Positions 1-12,500 of a stretch of DNA of 64,000 nucleotides are shown piece after piece (position 1 is the stretch's first letter; the number at the start of each line of letters is the position of its first letter). A program made the translations under genes and the position numbers. This DNA is from Linepithema humile (taxonomy: Eukaryota; Arthropoda; Insecta; Hymenoptera; Formicidae), in assembly GCF_040581485.1 (NCBI RefSeq), contig NC_090131.1:16015501-16079500 (forward strand), in the 5' to 3' direction. Under the pieces are notes generated by a model, which saw only the letters and a program-made list of their open reading frames with translations, was not told the DNA's origin and searched no databases.

Positions 1-982
1 TGGGGACCGGCGAAGTGGGAGCAGCAGCTCAAAAGCGGGGAGTTATGAATGAGTCGCGTAGTCCTGAACTGCCAGATATTCCGGCGGTGGGGAGCAGGAG
101 ACGCGTTGGAGGATCAGGTGGAGGGAAAAGACGATGGACGAAGGAGGTGACGGTGGCGGCGATGACGGTATGGAGAAGGAGAAAGAATAGAAGACGATAA
201 ATAATGAAGCGGCGCGGGTGCTCGAAGGAAGGGCGACGATGGTGGGAGGGATTGGCTGAAAGCGGGGTGCGGGCCACGTGCTTCGGTGGCTTTACAATCG
301 TATATAGGCACAGGTCGACCGAGTGGCCAGTACCATACACTGACAGTCATACACGGGGGGCGCACGAGGTGATAGGAAGAGTGAAAGAGCCGGCGCCCGG
401 ACAGGAAGGAAGAGGGAGAAAAAACGAGAGAGTAGAAGGAGGAAGCAAGGGAACGAAAGAGAATACAATAGATAAGGACAGCGCGAGGCCGGCGAGAGCC
501 GATCTACGTACGGCCAAAGCAGACGAACAGAAGTCCACTTCCATTCCCTTAGACAGCTTTACTCCTACTGTCACGGCGGGCGAACAGTTCACCTCTTCTT
601 GCTCGCTCACATCCTATCCAGTTTGTTCGCCCGATTGACCACGCCTCTTTTCCGTCTCGGAGAGGTACAAGTGCTCAGCTGATTTTTTGACACTTCCTTG
701 GGGACAAAACTTGCGAGCAGGTGGAGAAGAAATATCGCTCCGAGAGCGCGACGGTAAAGTGCAAGTGATAGGAGAATCAGCGATAGAAGTGGTGGTGGAA
801 GGCACGAATTTCAAAGTGAGAAAGCCGTGGAAAGGGCGGGGGGGGAGGCACGTGGGCCACCCTTAACGGTGTACCCCTCTGATTCTTCCTCTACTTCTTG
901 AGTACCCCCGCCACTTTGTCAAGCACCCACCTCCCTCTTTCTCTCGGAATCCCACAACCCCCCTATTCCCCCCTTCCCCTCG
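1..982. other. 5' flank, GC-rich, no supported gene
   Basis: The stretch is purine-rich on the plus strand to about 500 and then mixed. ORFs of 60-144 codons are open on both strands, but their translations are low-complexity Gly/Arg/Lys/Ser runs with no recognisable domain, and they overlap each other. I read the region as upstream flank of the promoter at 983. A short ATG-starting segment at 134-146 (five codons' worth ending in G before GTGACG) would have the phase needed for the first exon of the downstream gene, but its donor is weak. Confidence 0.4.
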
Positions 983-1047
983 TATAAGAATCAGTGCATC
1001 GTGTGTGCCGGGATCAGTGCCAAACAGATTGTGATTCTGTGCGGACA
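983..1047 (+). promoter_or_regulatory. Candidate RNA polymerase II core promoter: TATA + Inr + DPE
   Basis: Three core-promoter elements sit at canonical insect spacing. TATAAG is at 983-988. An arthropod initiator TCAGTGC starts at 1014, giving A+1 at 1016, so the TATA box starts at -33. GGACA is at 1043-1047, exactly +28 to +32, and fits the DPE consensus RGWYV at all five positions. Downstream of +1 the transcript has no ATG for about 284 nt until 1300, far longer than chance allows. The direction and position suit the cytokine-like gene whose coding exons start at 6291. The motifs are seen directly; that they drive this gene is inference. Confidence 0.5.
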
Positions 1048-1641
1048 GTTTTTCGAGTGTGACAACCCCTTGAGCGAGGTGACATATTGCGCGGCAATAC
1101 AATTGGAGCGAGCGCACACGACGCACCATCCGCGGTATTCACGTATCTATACGTATAGTCGCGGCGCGTGCATCTATTGCTCATACATATACGTCGCTGA
1201 CGCGAGGAGAGGCCGCGAGGGATACGTTCGCGTAACTCCCGCCTTAAAGTCCTATACGCGCTCGCGAGTGCCTGCGTGCGTTCGGAGTGATAGAGTGCTA
1301 TGCGATGAGGAACGCAGAGATACTCATAAAGGAAGAACCGACGATGGAAATCATATTCAAAGAACGCGATCAGAGAACTACGCCTCACCGAGTCCTCGAT
1401 GAAACCGCGCACAAGTATCAAATCTTATTGCCGGAAGCCAAAACTCAGACATCCAACAATTTTTACAAATACAATTACAACTTACAAAATTCCAACTACA
1501 CACCGATACCGTATACCGTAGCGAAAACGGTGAGAACGAAGAGAAATGATTCTCGAAGACACTTGTCGCTCAATTCGCACCTCGACAATCGAAGAAGATG
1601 GTCGTATTGTACACCACGGGTCACCTTTATCACGCTGATAT
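1016..1641 (+). other. Candidate exon 1 of the cytokine-like gene (5'UTR plus possible N-terminal coding part)
   Basis: The segment runs from the putative start site to a strong donor (AT|GTAAGTA, intron from 1642). The leader has no ATG until 1300, where a three-codon micro-ORF (ATG CGA TGA) overlaps the ATG at 1305. From 1305 an uninterrupted 112-codon frame reaches the donor and leaves one base, T. That is exactly the phase needed to join GG at 6291 (giving Trp), and the joined sequence continues a hydrophobic run, VTFITLI-W-LCLAVLYIIPIL. Against this, the 112 residues (Asn/Tyr/Arg-rich, an RTKR motif near residue 82) look unlike a secreted-protein N-terminus and would give a type II anchor or an internal signal. 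Class-I cytokine genes normally have a first coding exon of only a few codons. The exon may therefore be mainly 5'UTR, or belong to another isoform. Confidence 0.3.
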
Positions 1642-2129
1642 GTAAGTAGAAGTTACTATCGCACACAAATTTGACCGTCATAATAAATGTGACTAAAAAT
1701 TGACATTGCAGATATATCGATTGTGCGAAATTAACACCATTTCCCGAAACATGAATCAATAAGTGAAACTTGCGTCGAAAGCCGCATATACAACAATTAC
1801 ACAAGCGACATTAATTGTCGGATGAAAGAAATATCTTCGTTATGTGTTCCTATACAGACAACATGCTACATCAATTGATTCGAGATTGCGATAATGTCGC
1901 AAAATAGCATTACGTAATTATTTTAACAATATTTCAGCTGTTGCAACGTGCAGTTCTATCTTTACCGCGTGGTCGTTGTCAACATAAAAGTTGCATCCTC
2001 TTTCCGGCTGCAAGAGGCTTTCTCCGAATTGATTTAGAAATCATATCAGGATTTGCTTCATTTGTATCAAGCCTGTCGCGTTTATATCTCTCGCTCGGTG
2101 TTAACCTTTCGTAACATCAACACGGAATA

Positions 2130-2152
2130 ATATATATATATATATATATATA
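2130..2152. repeat. (TA)n microsatellite
   Basis: About 23 bp of perfect TA dinucleotides. Confidence 0.9.
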
Positions 2153-3030
2153 ACTAACTCGTTTTTATCTGATGTAAACATTATATCTAGAATCTTTCTA
2201 TCTCAATTTCTGTGTATTAAATACCTGCCTAGGTAATCGATCGCTATCTAGAATTATATCGGCTGATACTTGAAAATAAAGCTCAAAAGTCCTATTACTC
2301 GGCCGACATCGATAAACTAATAGCTTGATAATGACTCGTAAATCCGTACCCGGAGCGTATTATGACCTGACGGTAAAACCCGCGTGTGCTTCGAAACCTT
2401 AAACATTGAACGTCCCGTGACAAGTACCATTAGAAAACGCCGGGCTCCAAGTATACTCACCGGTCTACAAGTCTACTTGGTTCTGTTTTCTATAATCGCC
2501 AATGATAATTTTACGCTTTTTTACTTTAGCTCATAAAAATTGCAATTTTAACGTTTTCTTTTATAACGGTATACCATTCTTTGCATTCTTTCGTTAATTT
2601 ACCTACATTTTTTGAGGATAATAAAATTTATTGCGTAATACTAAATAATACTTTTTAAAAGTTTCTTCATAAATGAACACATTGCCTTCGTACAGTCGCT
2701 TGTGATAAATTTTTAATATTTAATTTGGATTTTTCGAAATATACAATATTGAATATTTTCTTTCACGTGCGTTGGCGAGACAAAGCATGCGACGCATCGT
2801 TTATAAATGTAACATTTCGATATTACTTTATTTATTGTCACTCGTGTCATTCTCTCTTACCACTTTGACGTCATTTTCGTCGTATTAGTCATCCGCTTCG
2901 TAACGGTCCTCCTTATCGATTCCTCATTTACGGACGGGCAGATTTAAGTCGACACGCGTTTCATTCATCGTCTTATCTGCTTCTTCCAAATTCTCAATTA
3001 AATTCAAGACACATATTCGGAGCTCTAGAT

Positions 3031-3039
3031 TTCCCGGAA
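3031..3039. promoter_or_regulatory. STAT-type palindrome TTCCCGGAA
   Basis: This is a perfect TTCNNNGAA palindrome, the consensus bound by insect Stat92E and vertebrate STATs. It lies between the candidate promoter and the first confident exon. A 9-bp half-fixed motif is expected by chance several times per 64 kb, so the single site is suggestive only. Confidence 0.25.
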
Positions 3040-6000
3040 TGAATTCAAAACGCGGTACGTGCCAGGAGTGTCCTATATTTGCCTGCGGCCACCTGTTGAA
3101 CAGTCGGGGTTCGCTACAGGTGGTTTTAAACCCTCTTGGCTTCCAAAAGTGCGGGTGCGCGGCACGTGCCGAAACATTATTGTGAACAAGGTGCTCAACG
3201 TATTATCACTCGTTGTTAAATCATTATTAATTATTGCACGAAACTTTCTACAACAAACCAGCATGTCGATGCGACTTCGCGTCAACAATGATAGGAAACT
3301 TGACGCGTTATCCTCTTGTGACAATGAGAAATTGACAGAGAATAATTTGCGATAAATTGACGAACACACATACGCGCGGCGCGTATCGCGACCTACCGCA
3401 ACGCACTTCGGTCTGTGGACGCGAACGGAAGAAAAGGGAGTAGCGGGTCGGACGTAATGGGGTATAATTGTCACGAGCAATGCGAGGACAGTGCGTCATT
3501 ACCGCATTTTTCATCGTCTTTCTTGCCGGCCGACAGCAGAGATGTGCTTTGCACCGGTGTTCACCGGCTTTGCGCGCCATACTTTTTTCAACGCGACCGC
3601 GGGTTCTTAGGAATTTCGATGGAACGCCGTCGTTAAACGTCGCCGTTGAGGTAGGCTCTCGCGACACCGACGATAATGCGCACACCGATATCGGCGTAAA
3701 GTATATAAAAAGATAAAACGGCACGGAGGAGCCAGCTGTCGAACATTTCGTGGATTAATATTCGCTGACAACGGCGAAAAAAAGGGATGCATAGTTAATT
3801 TGTTATAAAACGCGGAAAAATTGAGATATTTGTCGCGTAATGAAAGTAACACGCATTAATTATAATACATGGCGGACGATAGTTTCCCACTATATCAACG
3901 TACTTCTGCGAAAAATAACAAAGTCCGCGGCACGTAGTTCCTGGATTAAGTAAATGCGAGAGTAAGTTCTGAGCGGCAAGATCACACACGGCCGTTTGAA
4001 TTTCTTTTCTCACATTGAACGAGAACTCGTCTGAAAGTATGCCTATATCATCGTATTCCTTTCTCCGCCGACGAATTTGACCGATCGTGGAAGACTAATC
4101 GCATAGCAATTAAACGTCCGCGGGAGGAAAAAAAGGAAGGCGGGGTAATTAAAGAAATAAGAGAAAGTAAATGACATCTTTGAGCGACAAGTAAGGAGAT
4201 ACGATCGTGGACACCGAGATCATTTACGTGGATCACTGCAAGCTTCGCGACGCGATAGAAATACTTGCAGTGCGAACGGCCGTTTCTCGAGACACGTACG
4301 TTTTTCGTATATGGGCGAAAAGTACATTGCAAGTACGCACGTGTTTCTTCTAACATCATTAGCGAAAAATTAATTGGACGCTTTCCGTCAGAATTGCCAT
4401 CCCTTCGAAGATATTTCCTCCCCACTTTTTATTTCCGCGACGGGAATAAAGCGCAAAAAATAGCTAGATGCGTTAATCAATACCGTTATGTGTTGTTGCA
4501 AGTAATTAGGAAGAAATAAACCAGGACAACGTGCTCACGTATGATATACGCCGTCGTGTGACAGTCAAATATTATACACAGAGGAAAATTCACGCGATTC
4601 CGCTTCCTTATTTAACGCAGGCGATTGTGCGCGCGACCTATCTGTAATAAATCAAACGGTTAAACGCGTAATTAGCGCTTATTGAAACGTATCGGCGGTA
4701 TCGTCATAGAAGTATGCCCGCGTCGAAAATTATGTCAACGTTGACCGTTGTTGGCCGACACGGTTTCTGCGTTGTCATCCTACGGGGCGCAAACTTCTCC
4801 GCGCGGCAAATTGCTCTCTCATCGCAACGTAGAACGCACTTAAGAGCCGCTCATTAATATGCGTTAAGTGTTCAAGGCGTCTCCCTACGCCCCGTCCCGC
4901 TCCCCGTTTTCTCCGCATCTCGCTCTTTCTCCGTCTGCATTTCTGTCTCCCTCCGTTCGTGCGGCGCGCTCGAACCGGCCACGCTGCATCGCGCGTTCAT
5001 GCACATTAAAATTAAATTTGTTAGCGCCTATACGTGACACGACGCACCTCCGGTTTTTGGTCGCGCGCCTATTCATCTCGCCGAACGATAAGTCAATCCA
5101 ATACTTGATATTGTCAGAACATCCCTGTTCCGATAAATATCGCGTTGTTAACGTTCAATTAGAAATTTTTTAAATGTGATAAGTATTGCCGAATGCTATT
5201 GTTAAATGATGATTAAGCCAATCAACGGAAAAACATATCTTTAGATGTATTTGAAAGTCCATTTAGATTCCGCGATTGAAAGATAAATTTCAACATAAAA
5301 AATTGAGCGACTGGTAAAATTTTAACTATCGTCCCCAAATTAACTCTAAATTTACACTGTGTTTCGCAGTGAACGCATCGTGTCCGTTCGATGCACGCAC
5401 CGTTCGATTTTTGTGACTCCCTTCGAAATGATGACCGTGAAGAGGAGTGAAGGGGAGGGGACACGGATTAAATGCAGACAACGCATCGTATGCGGTAGCC
5501 TGCCGTCGTTATATATCCTCCAAATGCGTACGCGCAACTGTTGATGGTTTGTCGTCGTACCACTGCACGTGATCCGAGGCCCCTCATCAAGGGTCGTAAC
5601 TCGCGTAATAATGCGACGACGAATTCGCGGGGACGTAATTCGACGAGCGGTGATCTTGAAACTGCCGGATGATCATAAGACGGCCCCGATCGAAATCTAC
5701 CATTTAGGCGCTTACTATCGACGAGTGAATCCCCGAGGGTGAAAACAGACGGAGGGTAAAGAGGCAACAAGCCGGAAGCTCGATGATAATTTCACGCAGG
5801 CATCTCGCGGCTCTCACGTCATTGATTACCGCGGAGCATTGAGCTGTACCTTCGTCTTGTATTTTTTTTTTTTTTTAATACGACGATGATTCCGTTAATG
5901 ATGCCCTTACACAAATTAGTCCTCGTCGCGAAATGGATTCCGCAGCGCTCATTCGGCGCAAATCTTCGGTGAGAAGATGCATTGCATTCGTTAACTTTCT

Positions 6001-6290
6001 ATTCTGTATAATATGTATTAAAATACCACGATGATGATACAAAAATCAAGAAGAAAAGCGTCAGTCGCTCTAATTATTGCGATGGCGTAAATGAAAGACT
6101 CCATCGTGGTATCGATTCTTATTTCATCCACGAAACATTGATTTAAATTTGTATATAAAGATTTTTTAATGAACTAGTCATTAACATAATGCCTAATAAT
6201 ACGAATTAAATCGCAATTTTATATCGTAAATGATAATTTAATAATTAAGATCATTAAAACAACTTCTATCACGACCGTCTTTCTTTTCAG

Positions 6291-6544
6291 GGCTTTGCTT
6301 AGCAGTATTATACATAATACCAATATTATCGGTGCAAAGTGCCCCGATAATGACTCTCGAAGACAGAATGTCGAGCGCACCGCAAAAATGGGTGAATCCT
6401 TGTGGGCTCGCTGCCGAGACGGTGACCTATGACGGCGATTCTTCGACGGACGTTGTTCAGTTGCAGGATGATCAGCTCTTGCAACAAGTAGTGGTTCAAG
6501 CGAAGACGGCGTTGTCGCACGCTAAACTGTTTCGCGACAATTAC
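6291..6544 (+). CDS. Exon: signal peptide and helix A
   Basis: The acceptor is TTCTTTTCAG at 6281-6290 and the donor is TAC|GTGAGT at 6545. Incoming phase is 1: two bases (GG) complete a codon begun upstream. Outgoing phase is 0. The exon encodes LCLAVLYIIPILSVQSA, then a Thr/Asp-rich segment with the single Cys of NPCG, then an amphipathic stretch of Gln, Leu, Val and Ala ending LFRDNY. The only in-frame ATGs (first at 6350) lie after the hydrophobic run, so a start within this exon would lose the signal peptide. That argues for an upstream coding exon. Confidence 0.82.
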
Positions 6545-9500
6545 GTGAGTAATCGAATGTATTATATTTCGCACAATTTCGCATTGTCGTCCTCTTGAAA
6601 AATCTTGAGACCACTCACGCAATCAATTTACGTGCAATATTGGTGGCTCAAACGAGAGATTAAACTTATCAACCGAACTGCTGTTTAGTGTGATTAGCAA
6701 TTATCAGCGGCTTCGATAATTATTAGTAAGACTTTTAGAAGGGAAATCAGATAGAGTGAGAGAACTTCGAGCGGAAGGCGGTTATAGTAGTATTTCCGGT
6801 CGTCCGGACATCGATCGTAGTTCTACGAGGCACACATAAACCTTGGAGAAAGATCTCGATCTTGTGACTTGCACCGCTAATCGAAAACGCGTTCTCACTT
6901 CGATCCTTCGGTTTTGTCTGTTGTTTAGAAAAATATTAATGTGTAAGAGAATTAGCATAATAGATTAGATCTAAATTTATAAAATGTTTTCCAAGTCCGA
7001 TGGAGATTTCAATATAATACATTAAATAAAAAAATATTGATATTATACTGAACAATTTGTAAATTATTTATTCCAGTTATTATTGTTACGAGGAAAGTTG
7101 CATTCGAATTCTGGAAGTAGTACATAATCGATCTTACGATAGAAACGTACGACCGCGAGAAATTTTTGTTTCGAAAGAATTCTCCCGACCAATCGTACCT
7201 TATTATCTCTAGCCAAGGACAATAAATCACGCACCAGACCCGAGCGGTTCCTCAAGGTTCTTCTCTAGGAGCGATCCAAAAAAAGAGACCGACTTTAAAA
7301 CCGCAAGGGCAAAGGCGATGTTTCGCATGCGAAATTTTTTTCTCCTTTCATAAGAAGATTATCCGACAGCTTTATGTGCAGTCCAATTGAGAGACGCGGA
7401 TTCCACTTTTCGTCTTTGCATGTCTCAAAATTATACGGCAGCGTGTAAGAAGAAATTTAGTCTTTTCGAAAAAGCAAGGCAGAAGAGAGCGCCAGTCATT
7501 AGCGCTTAAACGGCTGCGCTTTGCGCATAAATAATGGTATCCAGAAATAAACACCCGTGATTGATCGTCGAACAACATCAGTTAGGATCAGACAAAGACC
7601 CTTCTTCGCTCGCACAAACGGTGTTTACCTAGGCGAAGCGAGTATATGACCGAGTAAATTAGCATTCGTCGCGTGCACATCGAGAAAGGGTATTTGTGCC
7701 TCTCCGCATTATAGGGTCCGTTTCGCCTCGGGGCCCCGCGACCGAAGGCGGCTAGAAAGCGTTCCCGTTACATCATCGCACGGCGGATACCGGATACCGG
7801 TGTTTTCCAAGTCAGCGCATAATTCGATATCGTACGGGCCGCGGCTCGGCTCCCTACCCTTGGACGAGGAAAGACAATAAATTGCACACGTATAAACGCC
7901 TGACGACATATAACGGACGGCGTGGAGAAGCGGTGAAGTCATAGTTGAGTAAGACGACAGAGAAGAGTCGGGTTCTTCTCGTCGTCGCGAATATAAAGTC
8001 GAGCGGCCGAGACTGAGAAACTCGGGAGGAGTTCTCTCCCTCCGCTGATATCGACCCGCGGCGACACACTGTCTGGTGTTTCAGTCACTTCACCTTCTAA
8101 CATTCGTTATCGGTTCAGCGTAGACTGCCTGCTGAGAGACGAGTAGATTAGCCAGGAATACCGAGAACTACGGAAGTCTCATGACCGATGTATCTCGCGG
8201 CGCGAGCGCGAAGAGAAGCCGGCGACGGACTCCCGCGATCTCTCCGCAATCGGAGAATGAATGTTTCACAAAGCTTCCGGGATGATTGAGAATTTTTAAA
8301 GCGCAATCGCGGATTTTATCCCGTATTTATCCGCCGCACTTTTTGCTCTTCTTATTTATTGCATCTCGGACCTCCTTTTCCTCATCGCCGTGACGTATGA
8401 CGCGGTTCATCGTACGTTCTTCCATATCACTCGCGTAAATAACTTATAAGTCGAGTTCTGCGGTTCGCCGCGATCGCGCGCGACGGACGACGCTTGCGTG
8501 CACAGACGCCGGCGTACGTGAAGGAATCGGATAAAATATCGGAAGCGGTGGATTCCAATAAATCAGAATCGGAAGCTGCCCCTCTCCACCGCGGATACGC
8601 CACACTGACACGCCGCCTGCATACTAAAACTCAGACCGGATATACAACCTGCCAGTGCATGTACTCGCCTCAATACATACGACACATATCTCTTTAGCAC
8701 GATACACTGCTGCGTGTCGACGTCTATTCGCGTCGCTCCTTCGCGCGATGACATATTTTCCGATCGCGCCGTGACCGCCACAATCGTAAATTCTTAAATC
8801 CCACAAGATTGCAAAAAAAATTCACATAACTGTCTCGAGATGAATTCAATACGATTTTTCTGTATGGAAAAAAATCTAACAATCTACCAAAAAGAAAAAA
8901 GAAAAAAAACTAATACGGTGTTAAAAATTATCAATGGAATTTAAAAATCATCGTCAGAATTTCACTGAAATCAAGAAATTCTATCTTCATCTTCGATCGT
9001 TTCTCTCTTTTCGCTTCGTTCATGGGACGCGTCAAACTCGCGAGCTGTTCGAAATCGGTCCTCGAAGCCGTCACACCGAAATTTTATAACTTCTAATAAG
9101 CGGTGCAGCGCGGTGAAGCCGTGCTAGAAGAACGACTGAAAGGCTAATTGATTTTGACGGGTCCTCAGCAGCGCCACGCGGAGACCATACCTATTCTTGC
9201 CATCCGACTTCCTGCCGGCTTCCAGCCTGGTTTTACGATTATTTGAACCCGAGTCGACGAGACTTTTACGAGGCACAAAAGACCCACGTCATAGATTTGC
9301 TCGTCGCCAGTGGTTGTTAGCGACTTAGTTAACTTCCCTTCATTCTTTTCTACAAATTTTTATCCTACCTTTTTTGTTCCGCTTTACCTTTTATTTCTTC
9401 TCATTTCCGCTGTTGGTATTTTTCACTATTTATTTTCACATCTCAGCGGGAAAACTGAAAATTTACGAGCTTCACAGTGTGAAAAAAATCACCGATGATT

Positions 9501-12500
9501 TTCAAACTTTGTGACTTTGCAAACCGTTCTTTTGTGTCACGTTAAAACGAAAATTATCGAGGTATCGATTCCCGAATGAGAGCCATCACGTGAATGTAAC
9601 CAACACATCATAAAACGCAATGATGAAAACGAGTTCTTTTCGGCACCTGAAAGAAAAAAAGGCGGACGCGGGTTTAGCGGCGAATTCTCTACGCATAGGT
9701 CTTGTTAATGTATTTATTAAGCAGATTGCTTACACCAAATTATCGTAAAATTTCGTTTAATCACCCATCAAGTATCTCTCGCATTATGCATACCTGTACA
9801 CTCGGAGAACTCTGCCATAGATATAATTATTGGTATCATTAGCAGAATAACGGCGGATGACGCAATTGGCGGCCGACCACCGTGCGCATTTAATATTTCT
9901 CGATACGAAGTGTGATGGGTCGGAAAGATATCTTTGTATCCTCCTAGTGGCTTTCGTAACGATCGGGGCGTGAGAAGGACCGATCATCGATCGGCGCGCG
10001 AGTGCCCGCAGGTACACGAGATCGAACATGCCATAACGAGGGAATGGATTTAATGAATGACTACCGCGATGCCGCCTTTCTACGGGCTACCCTCGCGAGC
10101 CACGAATTTCCGCCGCCGTCGTGCCTACGAACGTCCGTTCGTTGTCACGTATACTTATTTTCCACAGGCGTACCGCTATTTTCGTTCATCAACCTGCGAG
10201 TTTGTAAACTTGTTTTCCCGCCGCGGCATCGTATGCGTTCTAGATAGAGCAGCGACTTCGGGGATATATGATTTATCAAGCCACGCAACACGTGGTTCCT
10301 GGCAGTATAGTTCTCAGGAATGTTGTTTGCGATCGAAGGTATTATCGTGCACGCAGGTTGTGAGGGTAGTATCGCGCGATGATTATTTCCATTCCAAACT
10401 CGAGATAGTGATGCACGCAATGCGTTATCTGTTGCGCGTTATAAACAATTGCTGCAAGATGCGAGATTGATGACGCTAAATCATCTTTTCGCGCGCAAAC
10501 ATCTCTAGTGAATGCGCATTCACGTGAAATATGAATAACGGAATTTTTATTAACACGGTTGTTTGATCCTTCGTACCATATCGCGATTGTTTGTCATGAT
10601 AAGAGGGCAACGACCTTACGGCTCATAAGTTCACAGATCTGAAGCGTTCGTTTATTGCGAAGTATATATGCGAAAGTGATATGTAAAGAAATACGCGACA
10701 ATTGAATTACGTAACAGATGATGAAGTATATACATTATTCTATGATAACATTTTGCTAATCGTCTGGAGAATTATTCGTGTCAAGTAGATGCATTAGAAT
10801 AGTCTGCTATATTAAACCGCATTGCGATATAAAAACTAGAGTGACTCCTATGTTACGCAAACTATAGCACGCGTTTCTGTGGTCTCTATGTCTCTCGGCA
10901 CTTCCCGACTCGGTGGATGATTCATAATGACTCGTTCGACGTAAGCGATCCCCCGGCGAGAGACGTTTAGCGTGTCTCGGCCCGGCGCCCGAATTTCCAA
11001 GTATTTTCTGGGTAAAGGACTAAGCTGGTTTTCGTCAGCTGACCCATCCCGGTATTCCCGAAAAGTCAGCCGCCGCCGCCGCCGCCGTCGCCGCCGGTGC
11101 TCAAGGCACGCGCGCATTGAGAGGTGCCGGCCAAGCGCCGAGCGTTACTCACGCAGCGGTTCGCACGGCCGGTTGCATTTTCATCGTACCAGGAACGAGG
11201 GATATCGGGAGACTGATCGCGTACGAGGTGTGTTGCACGGCGTATAATCGGTGACTAAACTCGCTGACACCCAGTGGCGTCGTTCCCGCTGTTTCACGAG
11301 CTGTGCACGAGCAATTAACGCGAGCGCATCGATGTACGCGCCGTTGCCGGCACAATTGACGAATACCTCGAAATACAATGAGAGCAATGCGGTGCAACTA
11401 GTCCGCGATCCTTTCACGAAGCAGCAATGTGAAGCGACGAGTTACGTGACGAGATGCATCGCCGTCAAGACGCGGTAGCGCGAACTGTCGCGGCACACGC
11501 ATCGCATTCTTTTGCTGACGATTGTTTTCTGAAGAAAAGGAAAATGTGATATTATTATAAAAATTAAATATTATCAATTGAACAAACAACTTGCACTTAA
11601 ATAACTGACAGGTAGCAGCCGTAAACGCATGCGTATCACGTCACGTATTGCTTCATGCACTCCTTAATCTACTCTCGTGCGCGGGAACGAATATGAGAGA
11701 CACGCAAAACAACGTTGAAATAACGCGACACCCACGCGGAATAATTTTTCTTAAATTTCCGCGAGACTGCGCGCGCTAAGAGGACGACGATGCGGAAACT
11801 TGATAGTCCCGCGCATCTTTCTTCGACGCCGCGGCTCCTTTTTCGAGCGAGGCAACACGCATCTAATCGCGCCCACGTTTTTCTTCTTTGATTTTGCAGG
11901 TCAGACGGACTTTCAAGATGGAGTTCGACGACATGCACGCGACGTGGAAGGATAGCCATTACGATTGGCTACCTGGGCTGAATGAGATACCTAAACATTT
12001 GGGGGAGAAGCTGGATCAAAAGTATCTTGATACGTTAGAGGTGCGTATCATTGATAACGTTGGCTCATGTCGGTTTCACTTATCCATGTGTCGCTAATAA
12101 TCTACAACAGTAACTTCTGAGAAATTTTTTTCTTTTTTTTTTTTGCGAAGCGTCACGCGATATGAATTATATGTACGAATAACGCATAATTACGAATAAA
12201 TGATCAATAATGTGTTCGATTTTCAGCTCGACAAGGCTCTCCTCGATGCATATGAATATATGCAGAAGTACGCGGTGGGCTTGGAACAGATAGTTTGGGA
12301 CCAGGAGGAGCATCATCTCGAGTTTCACAAGCAGTTCCAGGATACCGAGTACGAGCTTCGAACGGTGAGTTTATTTTCGAGATCAAATCCGTTATCTTCC
12401 CGAGTAATTACGACGAGCCCGCGAGTTTCCGATTTGTCACTCTTCTATAGCGCGTGGAATAAAAAAAAAGAACCGCTGCGCGCAACTTTCACAATAGCTC

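Larger units (their letters stand above)
1642..6290 (+). other. Possible first intron / upstream region of the cytokine-like gene
   Basis: If exon 1 is right, this 4.6-kb stretch is intron 1. It starts GTAAGTA and ends with a pyrimidine tract and CAG at 6288-6290. It contains a (TA)n run at 2130-2152, a perfect CRE TGACGTCA at 2866, a perfect STAT-type site TTCCCGGAA at 3031-3039, TATATAAAAAG near 3701, and a T15 tract at 5862. Open frames up to about 138 codons on both strands show no domain and no splice support. If the true first coding exon is short, it may lie hidden in this stretch. Confidence 0.4.

Noticed and set aside
204..638. 144-codon ORF
   Set aside because: Low-complexity Arg/Gly/Ser translation, antisense frames equally open, no splice or domain evidence.
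1598..1641. ATG at 1598 (MVVLYTTGHLYHAD) as signal-peptide start
   Set aside because: Its frame reaches the 1641 donor in phase 2, but the acceptor at 6291 needs phase 1; joined it would shift out of the helical frame.
4086..4110. miR-7-like start TGGAAGACTA
   Set aside because: The match ends after ten bases and no paired arm is found nearby.
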